A DNA stretch of 64,000 nt from JBPRGG01 sp051418075 (GCA_051418075.1 JBPRGG010000052.1:87346-151345); one strand, 5' to 3'; shown: positions 1 through 8,808, counted from the first letter of the stretch. Notes: a model not told the origin generated them from the letters alone. Numbers and translations: made by a program.

Positions 1-687
1 AAATTCGCTACCCTTAGAAATGCACGTGGAGGCAATCGGCCAGATGTGGTTCAGTCGGCTTTGGATTGTGAAAAATTTGGAGCCCAGGGTATTACCGTAC
101 ATCCCAGACCGGATGAAAGACATATCACCTATGCTGATGTGATGGCGCTCAGGAACGTTTTGACCACAGAATTCAATGTAGAAGGATATCCGGACCAGAG
201 GTATATGGATATACTCTCTCAGGTAAAGCCAGCTCAGGCTACTCTGGTGCCGGATGCACCTGATGTCATTACTTCTAACTCCGGTTGGAATACTGTCAGG
301 AGTTTGGATTTTCTAAAGGAAAAGATTAAATCAATACATGAGTTGGGAATCCGTACTTCTATTTTTGTCGAACCTCAGTTAGACATGGTAGAAGCAGCAG
401 CCAAAACCGGTACCGACCGGATTGAATTCTATACCGAACATTATGCCACAGCCTTCTACAAAGATAAAGATGCTGCCATAGCATCCTATATAAAAGCTGC
501 TGAGAAAGCCCATCAATTGGGTTTGGTACTCAATGCAGGACATGATCTGGATTTAAATAATTTACATTTTTTAGTACAAAAGATACCATATATTGAAGAA
601 GTTTCCATTGGGCACGCTATAGTTTGTGATGCCATCTATTATGGATTGGAAAACACTATTCAAATGTACCTGAGGCAATTAAAATAG
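1..687 (+). CDS. pdxJ: Pyridoxine 5'-phosphate synthase PdxJ (5' end outside window)
   Basis: PdxJ condenses 1-deoxy-D-xylulose 5-phosphate with 3-amino-2-oxopropyl phosphate to give pyridoxine 5'-phosphate in the DXP-dependent vitamin B6 pathway. The open frame runs in from base 1, and its first residues carry the family signature ATLRNARGG, so only a short N-terminal stretch is missing. A GTG at 46 is internal and should not be taken as the start. Further family motifs are VHPRPDERHI, EGYPDQRYMD and LVPDAPDVITSNSGW, followed by the C-terminal SIGHAIVCDAIYYGL helix. The esterase gene begins 6 bases downstream, so the two are probably cotranscribed. Its substrate DXP is made by Dxs, encoded at 46.0 kb. 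Confidence 0.95.
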   Translation, partial: KFATLRNARGGNRPDVVQSALDCEKFGAQGITVHPRPDERHITYADVMALRNVLTTEFNVEGYPDQRYMDILSQVKPAQATLVPDAPDVITSNSGWNTVRSLDFLKEKIKSIHELGIRTSIFVEPQLDMVEAAAKTGTDRIEFYTEHYATAFYKDKDAAIASYIKAAEKAHQLGLVLNAGHDLDLNNLHFLVQKIPYIEEVSIGHAIVCDAIYYGLENTIQMYLRQLK

Positions 688-693
688 ATTTTT

Positions 694-1455
694 ATGAAAT
701 TAAATTACCGTGAGATGGGGGAGGGTAATCCACTCATCATTTTGCATGGATTGTTTGGCTCATCGGATAACTGGCTGACCATTGCCAGGAAGCTGTCTAC
801 AGGGTTTAAAGTATATTTGCCAGATCAGCGGAATCACGGAGATTCGCCTCACAGTCAAGAATTCACTTATGAAGTTATGGCCGGTGATCTGGAGGAGTTT
901 ATTCAGCATCATCAGATTGAAAAACCTGTAATAGTTGGCCATTCTATGGGTGGAAAAGTGGCAATGAACTTTGGGGTCAGTCATCCTGATCTTTTTGACC
1001 GTATGGTTGTAGTTGATATAGCCCCCAAGGCTTATCCGGTGCACCATGGTGATATTCTGGATGCACTTAATGCGGTAGATCTGGGCCGGGTTAAATCAAG
1101 GAAAGACGCTGACCAGCAATTGTCTCTACATATCAGGCATCCGGCAATCCGGCAATTTCTCTTAAAGAACCTGAAACGTACTGATCAGGATGTGTTTTCC
1201 TGGAAGCTAAACCTGGATGTTATCACCCAAAACATTGAATTGATTGGCCAGGGACTGGAGCAGAGAAGATATACAGATAAGCCTATCCTGTTTATAAGGG
1301 GAGAACATTCACAATATGTGCAGGATCAGGACAGTATAATGATTACCAGCTTGTTTCCTAATTCCCGGATTATCACCATAAAAGGTGCCGGACATTGGGT
1401 GCATGCCGAACAGCCTGATGCTTTTCTGGATGCCCTGGTTCACTTTATCAAATAG
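694..1455 (+). CDS. Alpha/beta hydrolase, YbfF-like esterase
   Basis: A 253-residue cytoplasmic alpha/beta-hydrolase. It has the oxyanion-hole motif HGLFGSSDNW (residues 18-27), the DQRNHGDSPHS strand typical of YbfF-type esterases, the nucleophile elbow GHSMGG with Ser84, and the catalytic His in GAGHWVHAEQP near residue 233. YbfF relatives hydrolyse short-chain and acyl-CoA-type esters, but the substrate here is not knowable from sequence. The ATG lies 6 bases after the pdxJ stop, which points to one transcript. The family assignment is firm; the physiological role is open. Confidence 0.88.
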   Translation: MKLNYREMGEGNPLIILHGLFGSSDNWLTIARKLSTGFKVYLPDQRNHGDSPHSQEFTYEVMAGDLEEFIQHHQIEKPVIVGHSMGGKVAMNFGVSHPDLFDRMVVVDIAPKAYPVHHGDILDALNAVDLGRVKSRKDADQQLSLHIRHPAIRQFLLKNLKRTDQDVFSWKLNLDVITQNIELIGQGLEQRRYTDKPILFIRGEHSQYVQDQDSIMITSLFPNSRIITIKGAGHWVHAEQPDAFLDALVHFIK

Positions 1456-1464
1456 CAGCGGGAT

Positions 1465-1683
1465 TTACCTGAATTTACTAAGCAGGTAAAAGATCAGCGA
1501 CAAAATAATACTGAGGATGATACTGGTCATCAGGGGAAAGTAGAAAGTGAAATTTTTTCGTTTTACCAGTATATCCCCCGGTAACTTTCCCAGAAAAGGG
1601 ATTTTATCAAAAAAGTATAGTAGCAACCCTATAATAATAATAATTGCTCCGATAATAATGAGAAACTTACCTGTTTGGTTCAT
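1465..1683 (-). CDS. DUF2905-family small membrane protein
   Basis: A 72-residue protein with two hydrophobic segments (about residues 8-25 and 49-68). Between them is the family motif DKIPFLGKLPGDILVKRKNF, which identifies DUF2905, a widespread family of unknown function. The gene is convergent with the esterase (9-base gap) and divergent from the methylase gene, whose likely ATG is 15 bases beyond its own start. The two divergent promoters would therefore have to overlap each other's coding starts. Confidence 0.85.
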   Translation of the reverse strand: MNQTGKFLIIIGAIIIIIGLLLYFFDKIPFLGKLPGDILVKRKNFTFYFPLMTSIILSIILSLIFYLLSKFR

Positions 1684-1698
1684 AAATTACCTGATTAT

Positions 1699-2421
1699 AT
1701 GGCTGATCATCTTTTAAACAAAGGTTCAATTTTTTTAATTCCCTCCGGATTATCCGATCACCAGGTTTTGGCGACCTTACCAGTACAGGTGCTGGAAACG
1801 GTTAGCAGACTGGATTATTTCCTGGTAGAAAATATCCGTTCCGCCCGTCGGTTTATCAGTAGTTTAAAATTGAATAAGCAAATAGATCAACTGGAATTTG
1901 AGATTTTAGATAAAAATACCACCGAACAACAGATGTGGGATTTATTACAACCTGTAATTCAGGGAAAAAATGCTGGTATTATATCTGAGGCCGGATGTCC
2001 CGGTGTAGCAGATCCCGGAAGCGGCTTAATAGGACTGGCACACCAACTAAATATTGTGATAAATCCCCTGGTGGGACCGTCTTCTTTTTTACTGGCCCTG
2101 ATGAGCTCCGGTTTAAATGGTCAGGCATTTACATTTCATGGGTACCTGCCCATTAATAAAAAGGAAAGGGCTGGCCGAATTAAATTGCTGGAAAAAAACA
2201 TGCTAAAGTACGGACGCACCCAGATTTTTATGGAAACACCCTATAGAAACAACCAGTTATTGGCTGACTTGCTGGCTGTCTGCCAAAACCATACCCGGCT
2301 TTGTCTGGCCAAAAATCTTACCGCCAGTGATCAGATGATCAGGACCAGATCCATTGAAAAATGGAAAAAGGATGTTCCTGATCTTCATAAGGTTCCTGTG
2401 GTGTTTTTAATGGGGCAATAG
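1699..2421 (+). CDS. RsmI-family SAM-dependent methyltransferase (tetrapyrrole methylase fold)
   Basis: A 240-residue protein of the COG0313 tetrapyrrole-methylase fold. The SAM-pocket motif SEAGCPGVADPGSGLI matches the SDAGTPGISDPG region of the 16S rRNA 2'-O-methyltransferase RsmI, and LVGPSSFLLALMSSG and METPYRNNQLL follow in the expected order. The N-terminus (IFLIPSGLSDHQ) lacks the VPTPIGNL signature of true RsmI. It fits the second, shorter RsmI-like paralogue that I recall from many Bacteroidota, so rsmI itself is not assigned. I chose the ATG at 1699; an in-frame TTG at 1675 would add eight poorly conserved residues and overlap the DUF2905 gene. The target is unknown. Confidence 0.8.
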   Translation: MADHLLNKGSIFLIPSGLSDHQVLATLPVQVLETVSRLDYFLVENIRSARRFISSLKLNKQIDQLEFEILDKNTTEQQMWDLLQPVIQGKNAGIISEAGCPGVADPGSGLIGLAHQLNIVINPLVGPSSFLLALMSSGLNGQAFTFHGYLPINKKERAGRIKLLEKNMLKYGRTQIFMETPYRNNQLLADLLAVCQNHTRLCLAKNLTASDQMIRTRSIEKWKKDVPDLHKVPVVFLMGQ

Positions 2422-2479
2422 ATAATAAATACTAAACCCTTCTCTGAATAGTATAAGTATATTGACTGTCTGTATCTAA

Positions 2480-2665
2480 GTGTACATTCTGCCTTCCTCC
2501 ATCTTTTGCCCTATTAGGAGGGGACCTGCTTTTTTCCTTGTTAAAAACAGTTGGCGAAAAAATCAAGACAGAAAAAATTTCCCTCACCTCTGGCGGCCTT
2601 TGCGCTCAGCCATCGTAGCCTGCAAACCGCCGCACCTGATTCTTCTGTCGGGCCTACCCGCTTTT
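2480..2665. repeat. Decayed copy of the intergenic structured repeat
   Basis: This stretch between the methylase and metK matches, with many substitutions, the core of the three tandem repeats at the right end of the window. Shared blocks in order include ctccatcttttg, aatcaagacagaaaaa, ggcggcctttgcgctca (tcgcggcctttacgctca at the right end), ccatcgtagcctg, cgcacctg and ttctgtcggg. The first hairpin has decayed, but the outer pairing is still possible: gacagaa at 2567-2573 with ttctgtc at 2643-2649. Short open frames across it are not credible genes. It is non-coding, GC-richer than its flanks, and lies more than 60 kb from the other copies. Confidence 0.7.
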
Positions 2666-2817
2666 TGTTTGCTTCATATGCTATCCTATTTCGTAATTCT
2701 CTAACACGGTGAGCAGTTTACAAGCTTTTCAATTTCCTTTAAATAAGAAAATGAGTATAGAATTTGCCTCTGAAAACGACTATTTGTAAATAAATTTTCA
2801 TTTAATTTAAAAACAAC

Positions 2818-2825
2818 TAAATTTG
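2818..2825 (+). promoter_or_regulatory. Putative -7 promoter box of metK
   Basis: The sequence taaatttg matches the Bacteroidota TAnnTTTG -7 consensus and lies 49 bases before the metK ATG. No convincing TTTG -33 box sits at the usual 19-23 base spacing, so the call rests on one element and position. Confidence 0.4.
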
Positions 2826-2873
2826 GGGCTTTTATTTTGGTAACATAATATTTTTATATAAACACGAAAAAAA

Positions 2874-4181
2874 ATGCCCTATTTATTTACCTCTGAATCT
2901 GTGTCTGAGGGCCACCCCGATAAGGTAGCCGATCAGATTTCTGATGCAATTCTGGATGCCATGCTGATGCAGGATGAAAATTCCCGCGTAGCTTGTGAGA
3001 CTTTTGTAACTACCGGGTTGGTAGTGGTTGGTGGTGAAGTGACTACCAAGGCTTATGTGGAGATTCCCGACGTGGTCCGTGATACGATAAAAAGGATAGG
3101 ATACAACAGCGACGACTATCGTTTTGATGCGGAGTCCTGTGGCGTAATGGTGACATTACATAGCCAGTCTCCGGATATAGCTCGTGGAGTGGATGAAAAA
3201 GAAAGCAAAGACCAGGGAGCTGGCGATCAGGGAATGATGTTTGGTTATGCAACCAACGAAACCCCCGAATATATTCCCATGTCATTGGCTTATTCTCATC
3301 GTCTGGTGAAGGAGTTAGCCAGGGTCAGAAAAGAGCAACCCGAATTGATGCCTTATTTAAGGCCCGACTCCAAAGCTCAGGTGACAGTGGAATATGATGA
3401 CAACAATCGCCCCATAAGGGTGCACACGGTAGTAGTATCTACCCAGCATGATGATTTTATTAAACCTGATGAAGAGGGTATATCTGCTCAGGAAGCGGCT
3501 GATGATGCCATGTTAAAAAAGATCAAAGATGATGTGATTGAGCACGTGATCCATAAAGTGATACCCCGGGAGCTGCTGAAAGATACCATATACCATGTAA
3601 ATCCTACCGGAAAGTTTGTGATTGGCGGGCCTCATGGCGATGCCGGATTGACCGGACGAAAAATTATAGTGGATACTTACGGAGGTAAGGGAGCGCATGG
3701 TGGGGGTGCTTTTTCCGGCAAGGATGCTTCAAAAGTAGATCGTAGTGCTGCTTATGCCGCCCGTCATATTGCCAAAAACCTGGTAGCAGCCGGCGTATCT
3801 GATGAAGTTCTGGTTCAGGTAGCTTATGCCATTGGTGTGGCCCAGCCAGTTTCATTGAATATCGATACCTTTAAGAAAAGCCATGTTGATTTCAGTGATA
3901 ATGAAATAGCTGAGAAGGTCAGCGCCATCTTTGATATGCGCCCCCGGGCTATCATTGAAAGATTTGGTTTAAAGAATCCTATTTTTTCTGAAACGGCAGC
4001 CTACGGACATATGGGCCGGGACGCATTTAGCAAGGAAGTGGAAGTGCAGTACGTTGAGGTAAAAGAAGATGATGATGCCAAACAGGAGATAAGAAGAAAA
4101 ACCAAAAAAGCTTTTGACTTCTTTACCTGGGAAAAGCTTGACTATGTGGATAAAATTAAAGAAGCATTTGGTCTGAAATAA
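2874..4181 (+). CDS. metK: S-adenosylmethionine synthase MetK
   Basis: Makes S-adenosylmethionine from methionine and ATP. The 435 residues show the full set of signatures: GHPDK (13-17), the methionine-loop hexapeptide region AGDQGMMFGY (116-125), GGPHGDAGLTGRKI (251-264) and the glycine-rich GGGAFSGKD (276-284). The length is near the usual size for Bacteroidota enzymes, slightly longer than E. coli MetK. It is transcribed alone: a repeat and promoter precede it, and a strong bidirectional terminator follows 14 bases after the stop. No SAM riboswitch consensus is apparent in the leader. Confidence 0.97.
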   Translation: MPYLFTSESVSEGHPDKVADQISDAILDAMLMQDENSRVACETFVTTGLVVVGGEVTTKAYVEIPDVVRDTIKRIGYNSDDYRFDAESCGVMVTLHSQSPDIARGVDEKESKDQGAGDQGMMFGYATNETPEYIPMSLAYSHRLVKELARVRKEQPELMPYLRPDSKAQVTVEYDDNNRPIRVHTVVVSTQHDDFIKPDEEGISAQEAADDAMLKKIKDDVIEHVIHKVIPRELLKDTIYHVNPTGKFVIGGPHGDAGLTGRKIIVDTYGGKGAHGGGAFSGKDASKVDRSAAYAARHIAKNLVAAGVSDEVLVQVAYAIGVAQPVSLNIDTFKKSHVDFSDNEIAEKVSAIFDMRPRAIIERFGLKNPIFSETAAYGHMGRDAFSKEVEVQYVEVKEDDDAKQEIRRKTKKAFDFFTWEKLDYVDKIKEAFGLK

Positions 4182-4195
4182 GCCTGTGATTTATT

Positions 4196-4251
4196 CAACA
4201 GATAGTAAATAAAAAAGGCTGCCCTTGGGCAGCCTTTTTTACTATCTGTTG
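4196..4251. terminator. Bidirectional intrinsic terminator between metK and hpf
   Basis: The inner stem ggctgccc/gggcagcc (4217-4224, 4227-4234) has a 2-base loop and is flanked by A-runs and T-runs, so it works on both strands. An outer 12-bp stem, caacagatagta (4196-4207) with tactatctgttg (4240-4251), extends it to 56 bases with one small bulge. It sits exactly between the convergent metK and hpf stops. Confidence 0.93.
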
Positions 4252-4256
4252 TCAAG

Positions 4257-4553
4257 TCAGGAATATTGTTTAGCTTTTTGTTTCTTCAACTGACGCCGGA
4301 TTGCTTCTACAGCATTGTCTGTAGCTGCCTCAAAGGAAGAAGCATTTTCCTTGGCAAATAGCGACATACCTGGTATGTTTAGTTTGATCTCTATGATTTT
4401 ATTTTCCTTGGCTCCGTTTTTTTCTAAACGCATATATACTTCACCATCTATAATACGATCGTAAAAAGTTTCTAGTTTATCCACTTTTTTCTGGATAAAA
4501 TCAATTAATTTTTGATCGGCATCGAACTTGATTGAATGCATTTGTAACTTCAT
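4257..4553 (-). CDS. hpf: Ribosome hibernation promoting factor, short HPF/YfiA family
   Basis: A 98-residue short HPF/RaiA protein. Members bind the decoding centre of idle 30S subunits and promote hibernation in stationary phase. The beta-alpha-beta-beta-beta-alpha pattern is recognisable: MHSIKFDADQKL, the helix IDFIQKKVDKLETFYD, three strands ending in KLNIPGMSLFAKE, and a lysine/arginine-rich last helix (AVEAIRRQLKKQKAK). It has no C-terminal dimerisation domain, so it is the short form. It lies 33 bases behind xerC and close to rpsU, so the three probably form a transcript linking ribosome protein S21 with hibernation. Confidence 0.93.
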   Translation of the reverse strand: MKLQMHSIKFDADQKLIDFIQKKVDKLETFYDRIIDGEVYMRLEKNGAKENKIIEIKLNIPGMSLFAKENASSFEAATDNAVEAIRRQLKKQKAKQYS

Positions 4554-4586
4554 AGTACTTTCATTTAAAAATTTAAAAACTAAACA

Positions 4587-5468
4587 TTAAGCTTTAGGGT
4601 GTGCTTGGTCAAAAACTTTTTTAAGCTTTTCAAGCGAATTATGCGTGTATACCTGGGTTGCAGCCAGGTTAGCGTGTCCGAGTAAATCTTTCACCGCATT
4701 GAGGTCAGCTCCTTTTTCAAGCAAATGGGTAGCAAAGGTATGTCTCAGCAAATGGGGACTACGTTTTTCAACAGTAGTATATTGATCCAAATATTTTTTA
4801 ACAACCCTGTAAATATTCATGGGATAACTTTGCTCTCCATTATCTGTAACGATTAAATATTCGGCAGCGTTACCATGAAAATGATCATTTTTCTTACTAC
4901 TGTAATTTTCAATAGTGCGCTTAAGGTTTTTGGTGAAAGGAATCACCCTTTCTTTTTTTCTTTTTCCCAAAACCCTTATAGTTTGATCAAATAAATCTAT
5001 ATCTGAATGTTTTAAATTAATTAATTCGCTCAGCCTGATGCCAGTGCCATATAATAACTCAAAAATTAAACGATCTCTACACCCCAAAAAATCATCTTTG
5101 AAATCAGCCCTGTTAAACAATTCGACTAACTCTTTTTCACTAACAAAACGGGGTAACTGTTTTTTTGTTTTGAGTATTTTTATTTTAAAAGTGGGGTCTT
5201 TTTCTGCTAAACCTCTTTTAATCAGAAACTTGTAAAAAGTTCTGAGGGTGGTGATCTTGCGATTGACCGATCGAGGAGAAATATTCCGTTCTACCAGGTT
5301 TATAATCCAATTTCTAATCAGGTTATGATCAGCTTGTTCAATCTTATTTTCAGGATCAAGGGTAAGTACAAAAGTTTCAAATTGGTTGAGATCATTGGAA
5401 TAAGAAGTAATGGTATGCTGGCTGTACCTTTTTTCGTATTCCAGATATTTAAGGAAGGAATTTTTCAT
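4587..5468 (-). CDS. xerC: Tyrosine recombinase XerC
   Basis: A 293-residue tyrosine recombinase of XerC/XerD type, expected to resolve chromosome dimers at dif. An N-terminal SAM-like core-binding domain (about 1-90) precedes the catalytic domain. The complete catalytic set is visible: Arg145 (GTGIRLSEL), Lys169 (VLGKR), His239 and Arg242 (HLLRHTFATHLL), His265 (LGHANLAATQVYTH) and nucleophile Tyr274. I chose the ATG at 5468; an upstream in-frame ATG at 5501 would add 11 residues outside the fold. Its place between rpsU and hpf is typical of Bacteroidota xerC. No dif site was identified here. Confidence 0.92.
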   Translation of the reverse strand: MKNSFLKYLEYEKRYSQHTITSYSNDLNQFETFVLTLDPENKIEQADHNLIRNWIINLVERNISPRSVNRKITTLRTFYKFLIKRGLAEKDPTFKIKILKTKKQLPRFVSEKELVELFNRADFKDDFLGCRDRLIFELLYGTGIRLSELINLKHSDIDLFDQTIRVLGKRKKERVIPFTKNLKRTIENYSSKKNDHFHGNAAEYLIVTDNGEQSYPMNIYRVVKKYLDQYTTVEKRSPHLLRHTFATHLLEKGADLNAVKDLLGHANLAATQVYTHNSLEKLKKVFDQAHPKA

Positions 5469-5533
5469 AGTTAGCACTGCAATGGATGCAGTACTAAACA
5501 TAAGAAAAATAAGTTAAAAAATACAGTGTGCCC

Positions 5534-5728
5534 TTAATAATTTTCCTGGGCATACATTTTTTGACGATAGGCTGCTTTCAGCTTTTCAGTCCGTCTTTTC
5601 ACAGACGGTTTTTCGAAATAAGTTCTTGATCTTAATTCTTTTAATACGCCTGTTCTTTCAAATTTTTTCTTAAATCTTTTTAATGCTTTGTCGATAGACT
5701 CGTTTTCTTTAACATTAACTACAATCAT
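5534..5728 (-). CDS. rpsU: 30S ribosomal protein bS21
   Basis: A 64-residue bS21 with the family core ESIDKALKRFKKK, a basic middle (KPSVKRRTEKLKAAYRQK) and the C-terminal residues QENY. bS21 sits on the platform of the small subunit near the anti-Shine-Dalgarno end of 16S rRNA. Bases just before the ATG read taaaaatcacat, with no AGGAGG-like site. It is the first gene of a likely rpsU-xerC-hpf operon, with 65 bases to the chosen xerC start. Confidence 0.96.
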   Translation of the reverse strand: MIVVNVKENESIDKALKRFKKKFERTGVLKELRSRTYFEKPSVKRRTEKLKAAYRQKMYAQENY

Positions 5729-5750
5729 ATGTGATTTTTATTTTTTATTT

Positions 5751-5758
5751 CAAATTTA
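5751..5758 (-). promoter_or_regulatory. Putative -7 box for the rpsU-xerC-hpf operon
   Basis: Read on the minus strand this is taaatttg, an exact TAnnTTTG match 22 bases upstream of the rpsU ATG. A TTTG at about 5783-5786 on the minus strand lies 24 bases further up, slightly longer than the usual -33/-7 spacing. The transcript leader would be very short. Confidence 0.45.
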
Positions 5759-5893
5759 TAAATGACTTACCTTCATTACCTACAAAAAGGCTGGCAAAGA
5801 TAATTATAATATCAATATTTAAAAATGTTTTTTTTATTTTTCCAATACTTTGAACACACTCGTGTGGGGAATTGTTCCCTTAAGTTCAAATAA

Positions 5894-8689
5894 TTAATGG
5901 GCCTCCAGCCAGTTTTGTCCAACACCTACTTCTACAATAAGGGGTACATCTAATCTTGCTGCATTTTGCATCAGTTCTGGTATTTTATCCTGTATAAATT
6001 CCAACTCAGGCTGGTATACATCAAATACAAGTTCATCATGCACCTGCAGGATCATCCTGGTTTGTAACTGTTCCTGCCTGATCCACTCATCGATCCGGAT
6101 CATAGCTACCTTAATAATATCTGCCGCACTACCCTGGATCGGAGCATTTATGGCATTTCGTTCAGCAAAACCTCTCATAGTAGCATTCCTGGAATTAATA
6201 TCTCTCAGGTATCTTCGTCGGCCCATGATGGTTTCCACAAATTCCTGTTCCCTGGCCTGGTTGATCACCCGGTCCATATATTTCTTTACTCCGGGAAACT
6301 CTTTAAAATAGGCGGAGATTATATCTGCTGCCTCACGACGGGGTATGCCCAGGCGTTCTGATAAGCCAAATGCTGATATACCATAGATGATGCCGAAGTT
6401 GGCTGTTTTGGCCCGACGTCGCATTTCGCTATCCACTTCTTCCAGTGGTACCTTAAATATCTTGGCAGCTGTGGCGGCATGAATATCTTTACCTTCTCTG
6501 AAGGCTTGAATCATGGTTTCGTCCTGGGCAAAGGAGGCCATAATTCTTAATTCTACCTGGGAATAATCTGCTGACATCAGGATGTAATCCTTGTTTCGGG
6601 GTACAAAGGCCTTGCGGATCTCCCGGCCTTTTTCAGTACGGATAGGAATATTCTGCAGGTTGGGATTATTGGAACTCAACCTGCCTGTAGCAGCCACGGC
6701 CTGGTTGTAGGAAGTGTGAATGCGGCCGTCAAATGGGCTGATCAAATTGGGCAGGGCATCCACATAGGTGTTTTTCAACTTCTGTACTTCCCGGTATTCC
6801 AGTATCCTTTTGGCAATATGGTGCTCATGAGCCAGTTTGGATAGGATTTCTTCCCCGGTAGCATATTGCCCTGTTCTGGTTTTTTTCGGCTTTTCGATCA
6901 GTCTCAGTTTGTCAAAAAGAATCTCTCCCAGTTGTTTGGGTGAAGCAATATTAAATTCACAATCAGCAATCCCGAATATTTCTTTTTCAATATCACAGCT
7001 TTCATCTTCCATAGCTTTGGATAAACTGGAAAGGGTTTCTGTATCCACCTTCACACCTTCTTTTTCCATGGTAGCTAATACCCTGATCAATGGAGCTTCC
7101 ACCTGATGATAAAGATTTTCCACCCCATATTGCCTGAGTTGCGGTTCCAGTTTCTGTTTTAACTGAAAAGTCACATCTGCATCTTCTCCGGCATATTCTA
7201 CCAGTTTTTCTACTGATACATCCTTCATGCTTAGTTGCTTTGGGCCTTTCTTACCGATCAATTCCTCAATAGGAACCGGTAGGTAATTCAGGTAACTCTC
7301 CGCCAGCACATCCATGCCATGCCGGGAGTTATCCGGCTCGATCAGGTAATGAATTAGCATAGTATCCAGCAAAGTCCCCTTCACCTGAATGCCATAGGTG
7401 GCCAGCACCATATAGTCATATTTAATGTTTTGACCAATTTTTTTAATATTTTCATCCTCAAACAGGGGTTTAAATTCATATAAAATTTCTTTAGCCCTGG
7501 CGGGGTCATTGGATAGCGGCACATAATAGGCTTCACCTTTTTGATAGGCAAATGCCATTCCCACTATTTTGGCATCTATGGTATCCAGGCTTACGGTTTC
7601 AGTATCAAAACAAAATTCTTCCTGGATTGAGAGGTGATCTATCAGGCTTTTCCTTAGCAATGGCGTATCTATCAGGTGATAGTCATGCACTATGGTGAAA
7701 ATATTTTCTTTTTCCTTTATCTCAACCACTTCTTCCTTTTCCTGAGCCATTTTATTATCGCTGTCAAACATGGAAAGCTGTACTGAAGCTGCTTTGACAG
7801 TTTTGGTTTTATTCTCTTCTCCAAATACCCTGCGGGCCAGTGCCCGAAATTCCAGCTCATCAAAAATCGCCCTCAGCTTTACTTCATCATAATCGCATAC
7901 AGCACATTCATCCGGAATAAAATCTATTTCGATATCGGTTTTAATGGTAGCCAATTGTTTGGACAGGATACCCTGCTGCCCAAATTCGATTACCCGTTCA
8001 CGCAGCTTTCCCTTCAATTGGTCTGCATTTTTTATAATATTTTCTACCGATCCGAATTCCTTTAGGAGTTTGACTGCAGTTTTGGCCCCAATTCCGGGTA
8101 TACCAGGAATATTATCAATAGAATCACCCTGCAAACCTAATATATCTCTGACCTGGTCGATCTTTTCTATATCAAACTTTTTCAGCACTTCTGCTACCCC
8201 TAAAATATCCACCGTATTTCCCATGTAGGCAGGTTTGTATAAGAAAATATTTTCTTCCACGATCTGACTGAAATCTTTGTCTGGGGTCATCATGTACACC
8301 TTAAAATGCTGCCGAGCTGCTTTTTTGGCAATGGTTCCGATCAGATCATCAGCCTCATAGCCATCATATTCCAGCATCTTTATGTTAAAGCCCTCGATAA
8401 TCTGTTTTACATGAGGAATGGCAATCTGGATATCTTCCGGTTGTTCCTGACGCTGCGCTTTATATTCCTTATAGGTTTCATGCCGAAAGGTAGGGGCACT
8501 GGTGTCAAAGGCCACCATAATATGGCTGGGTTTCTCCTTACTCAATATTTCCAGTAAAGAGTTGGTGAAACCCATGGCAGCTCCGGTATTGATCCCCCTG
8601 GAATTGATCCGGGGGTTCTTACTTAAAGCAAAATGGGCCCGGTAAATAAGGGCCATGGCATCTAACAGAAACAGTTTATTGTTATCCAT
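5894..8689 (-). CDS. polA: DNA polymerase I
   Basis: A full-length 931-residue Pol I with all three activities. The N-terminal 5'-3' exonuclease/FEN domain spans about 1-290 (FDTSAPTFRH, YEADDLIGTIA, DILGLQGDSIDNIPGIPGIG). The 3'-5' proofreading domain keeps its DEDD residues: FDTET (361-365), QNIKYD (420-425) and YAGEDADV (499-506). The polymerase domain carries NPNLQNIP, DYSQVELR and VHDEL. It acts in Okazaki fragment maturation and repair. Proofreading is intact, unlike several Gram-positive relatives. The gene is monocistronic, with its own predicted -7 box. Confidence 0.98.
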   Translation of the reverse strand: MDNNKLFLLDAMALIYRAHFALSKNPRINSRGINTGAAMGFTNSLLEILSKEKPSHIMVAFDTSAPTFRHETYKEYKAQRQEQPEDIQIAIPHVKQIIEGFNIKMLEYDGYEADDLIGTIAKKAARQHFKVYMMTPDKDFSQIVEENIFLYKPAYMGNTVDILGVAEVLKKFDIEKIDQVRDILGLQGDSIDNIPGIPGIGAKTAVKLLKEFGSVENIIKNADQLKGKLRERVIEFGQQGILSKQLATIKTDIEIDFIPDECAVCDYDEVKLRAIFDELEFRALARRVFGEENKTKTVKAASVQLSMFDSDNKMAQEKEEVVEIKEKENIFTIVHDYHLIDTPLLRKSLIDHLSIQEEFCFDTETVSLDTIDAKIVGMAFAYQKGEAYYVPLSNDPARAKEILYEFKPLFEDENIKKIGQNIKYDYMVLATYGIQVKGTLLDTMLIHYLIEPDNSRHGMDVLAESYLNYLPVPIEELIGKKGPKQLSMKDVSVEKLVEYAGEDADVTFQLKQKLEPQLRQYGVENLYHQVEAPLIRVLATMEKEGVKVDTETLSSLSKAMEDESCDIEKEIFGIADCEFNIASPKQLGEILFDKLRLIEKPKKTRTGQYATGEEILSKLAHEHHIAKRILEYREVQKLKNTYVDALPNLISPFDGRIHTSYNQAVAATGRLSSNNPNLQNIPIRTEKGREIRKAFVPRNKDYILMSADYSQVELRIMASFAQDETMIQAFREGKDIHAATAAKIFKVPLEEVDSEMRRRAKTANFGIIYGISAFGLSERLGIPRREAADIISAYFKEFPGVKKYMDRVINQAREQEFVETIMGRRRYLRDINSRNATMRGFAERNAINAPIQGSAADIIKVAMIRIDEWIRQEQLQTRMILQVHDELVFDVYQPELEFIQDKIPELMQNAARLDVPLIVEVGVGQNWLEAH

Positions 8690-8771
8690 ATAAATAAAAG
8701 CGTTGGGATTTTCTTATATTGAGAAGCTAACGAAACAGCTTCAATTTTATTTATTCTTTTCTGATCAAAAG

Positions 8772-8779
8772 CAAATATA
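8772..8779 (-). promoter_or_regulatory. Putative -7 box of polA
   Basis: The minus strand reads tatatttg, an exact TAnnTTTG match 83 bases before the polA ATG. No clear -33 element was found. The flank ggaactgttctgggaac (8793-8809) contains two ggaac words and no recognised operator. Confidence 0.35.
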
Positions 8780-8808
8780 CTGGAATTAGGGGAACTGTTC
8801 TGGGAACT

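Noticed and set aside
760..1047. Minus-strand frame of 95 residues opposite the esterase
   Set aside because: It is the shadow of a well-supported gene and has no family features. The same reasoning removed the other antisense frames.
2874..2900. SAM riboswitch in the metK leader
   Set aside because: I looked for SAM-type conserved cores between 2666 and 2873 and saw none; the predicted leader is only about 40 bases long.
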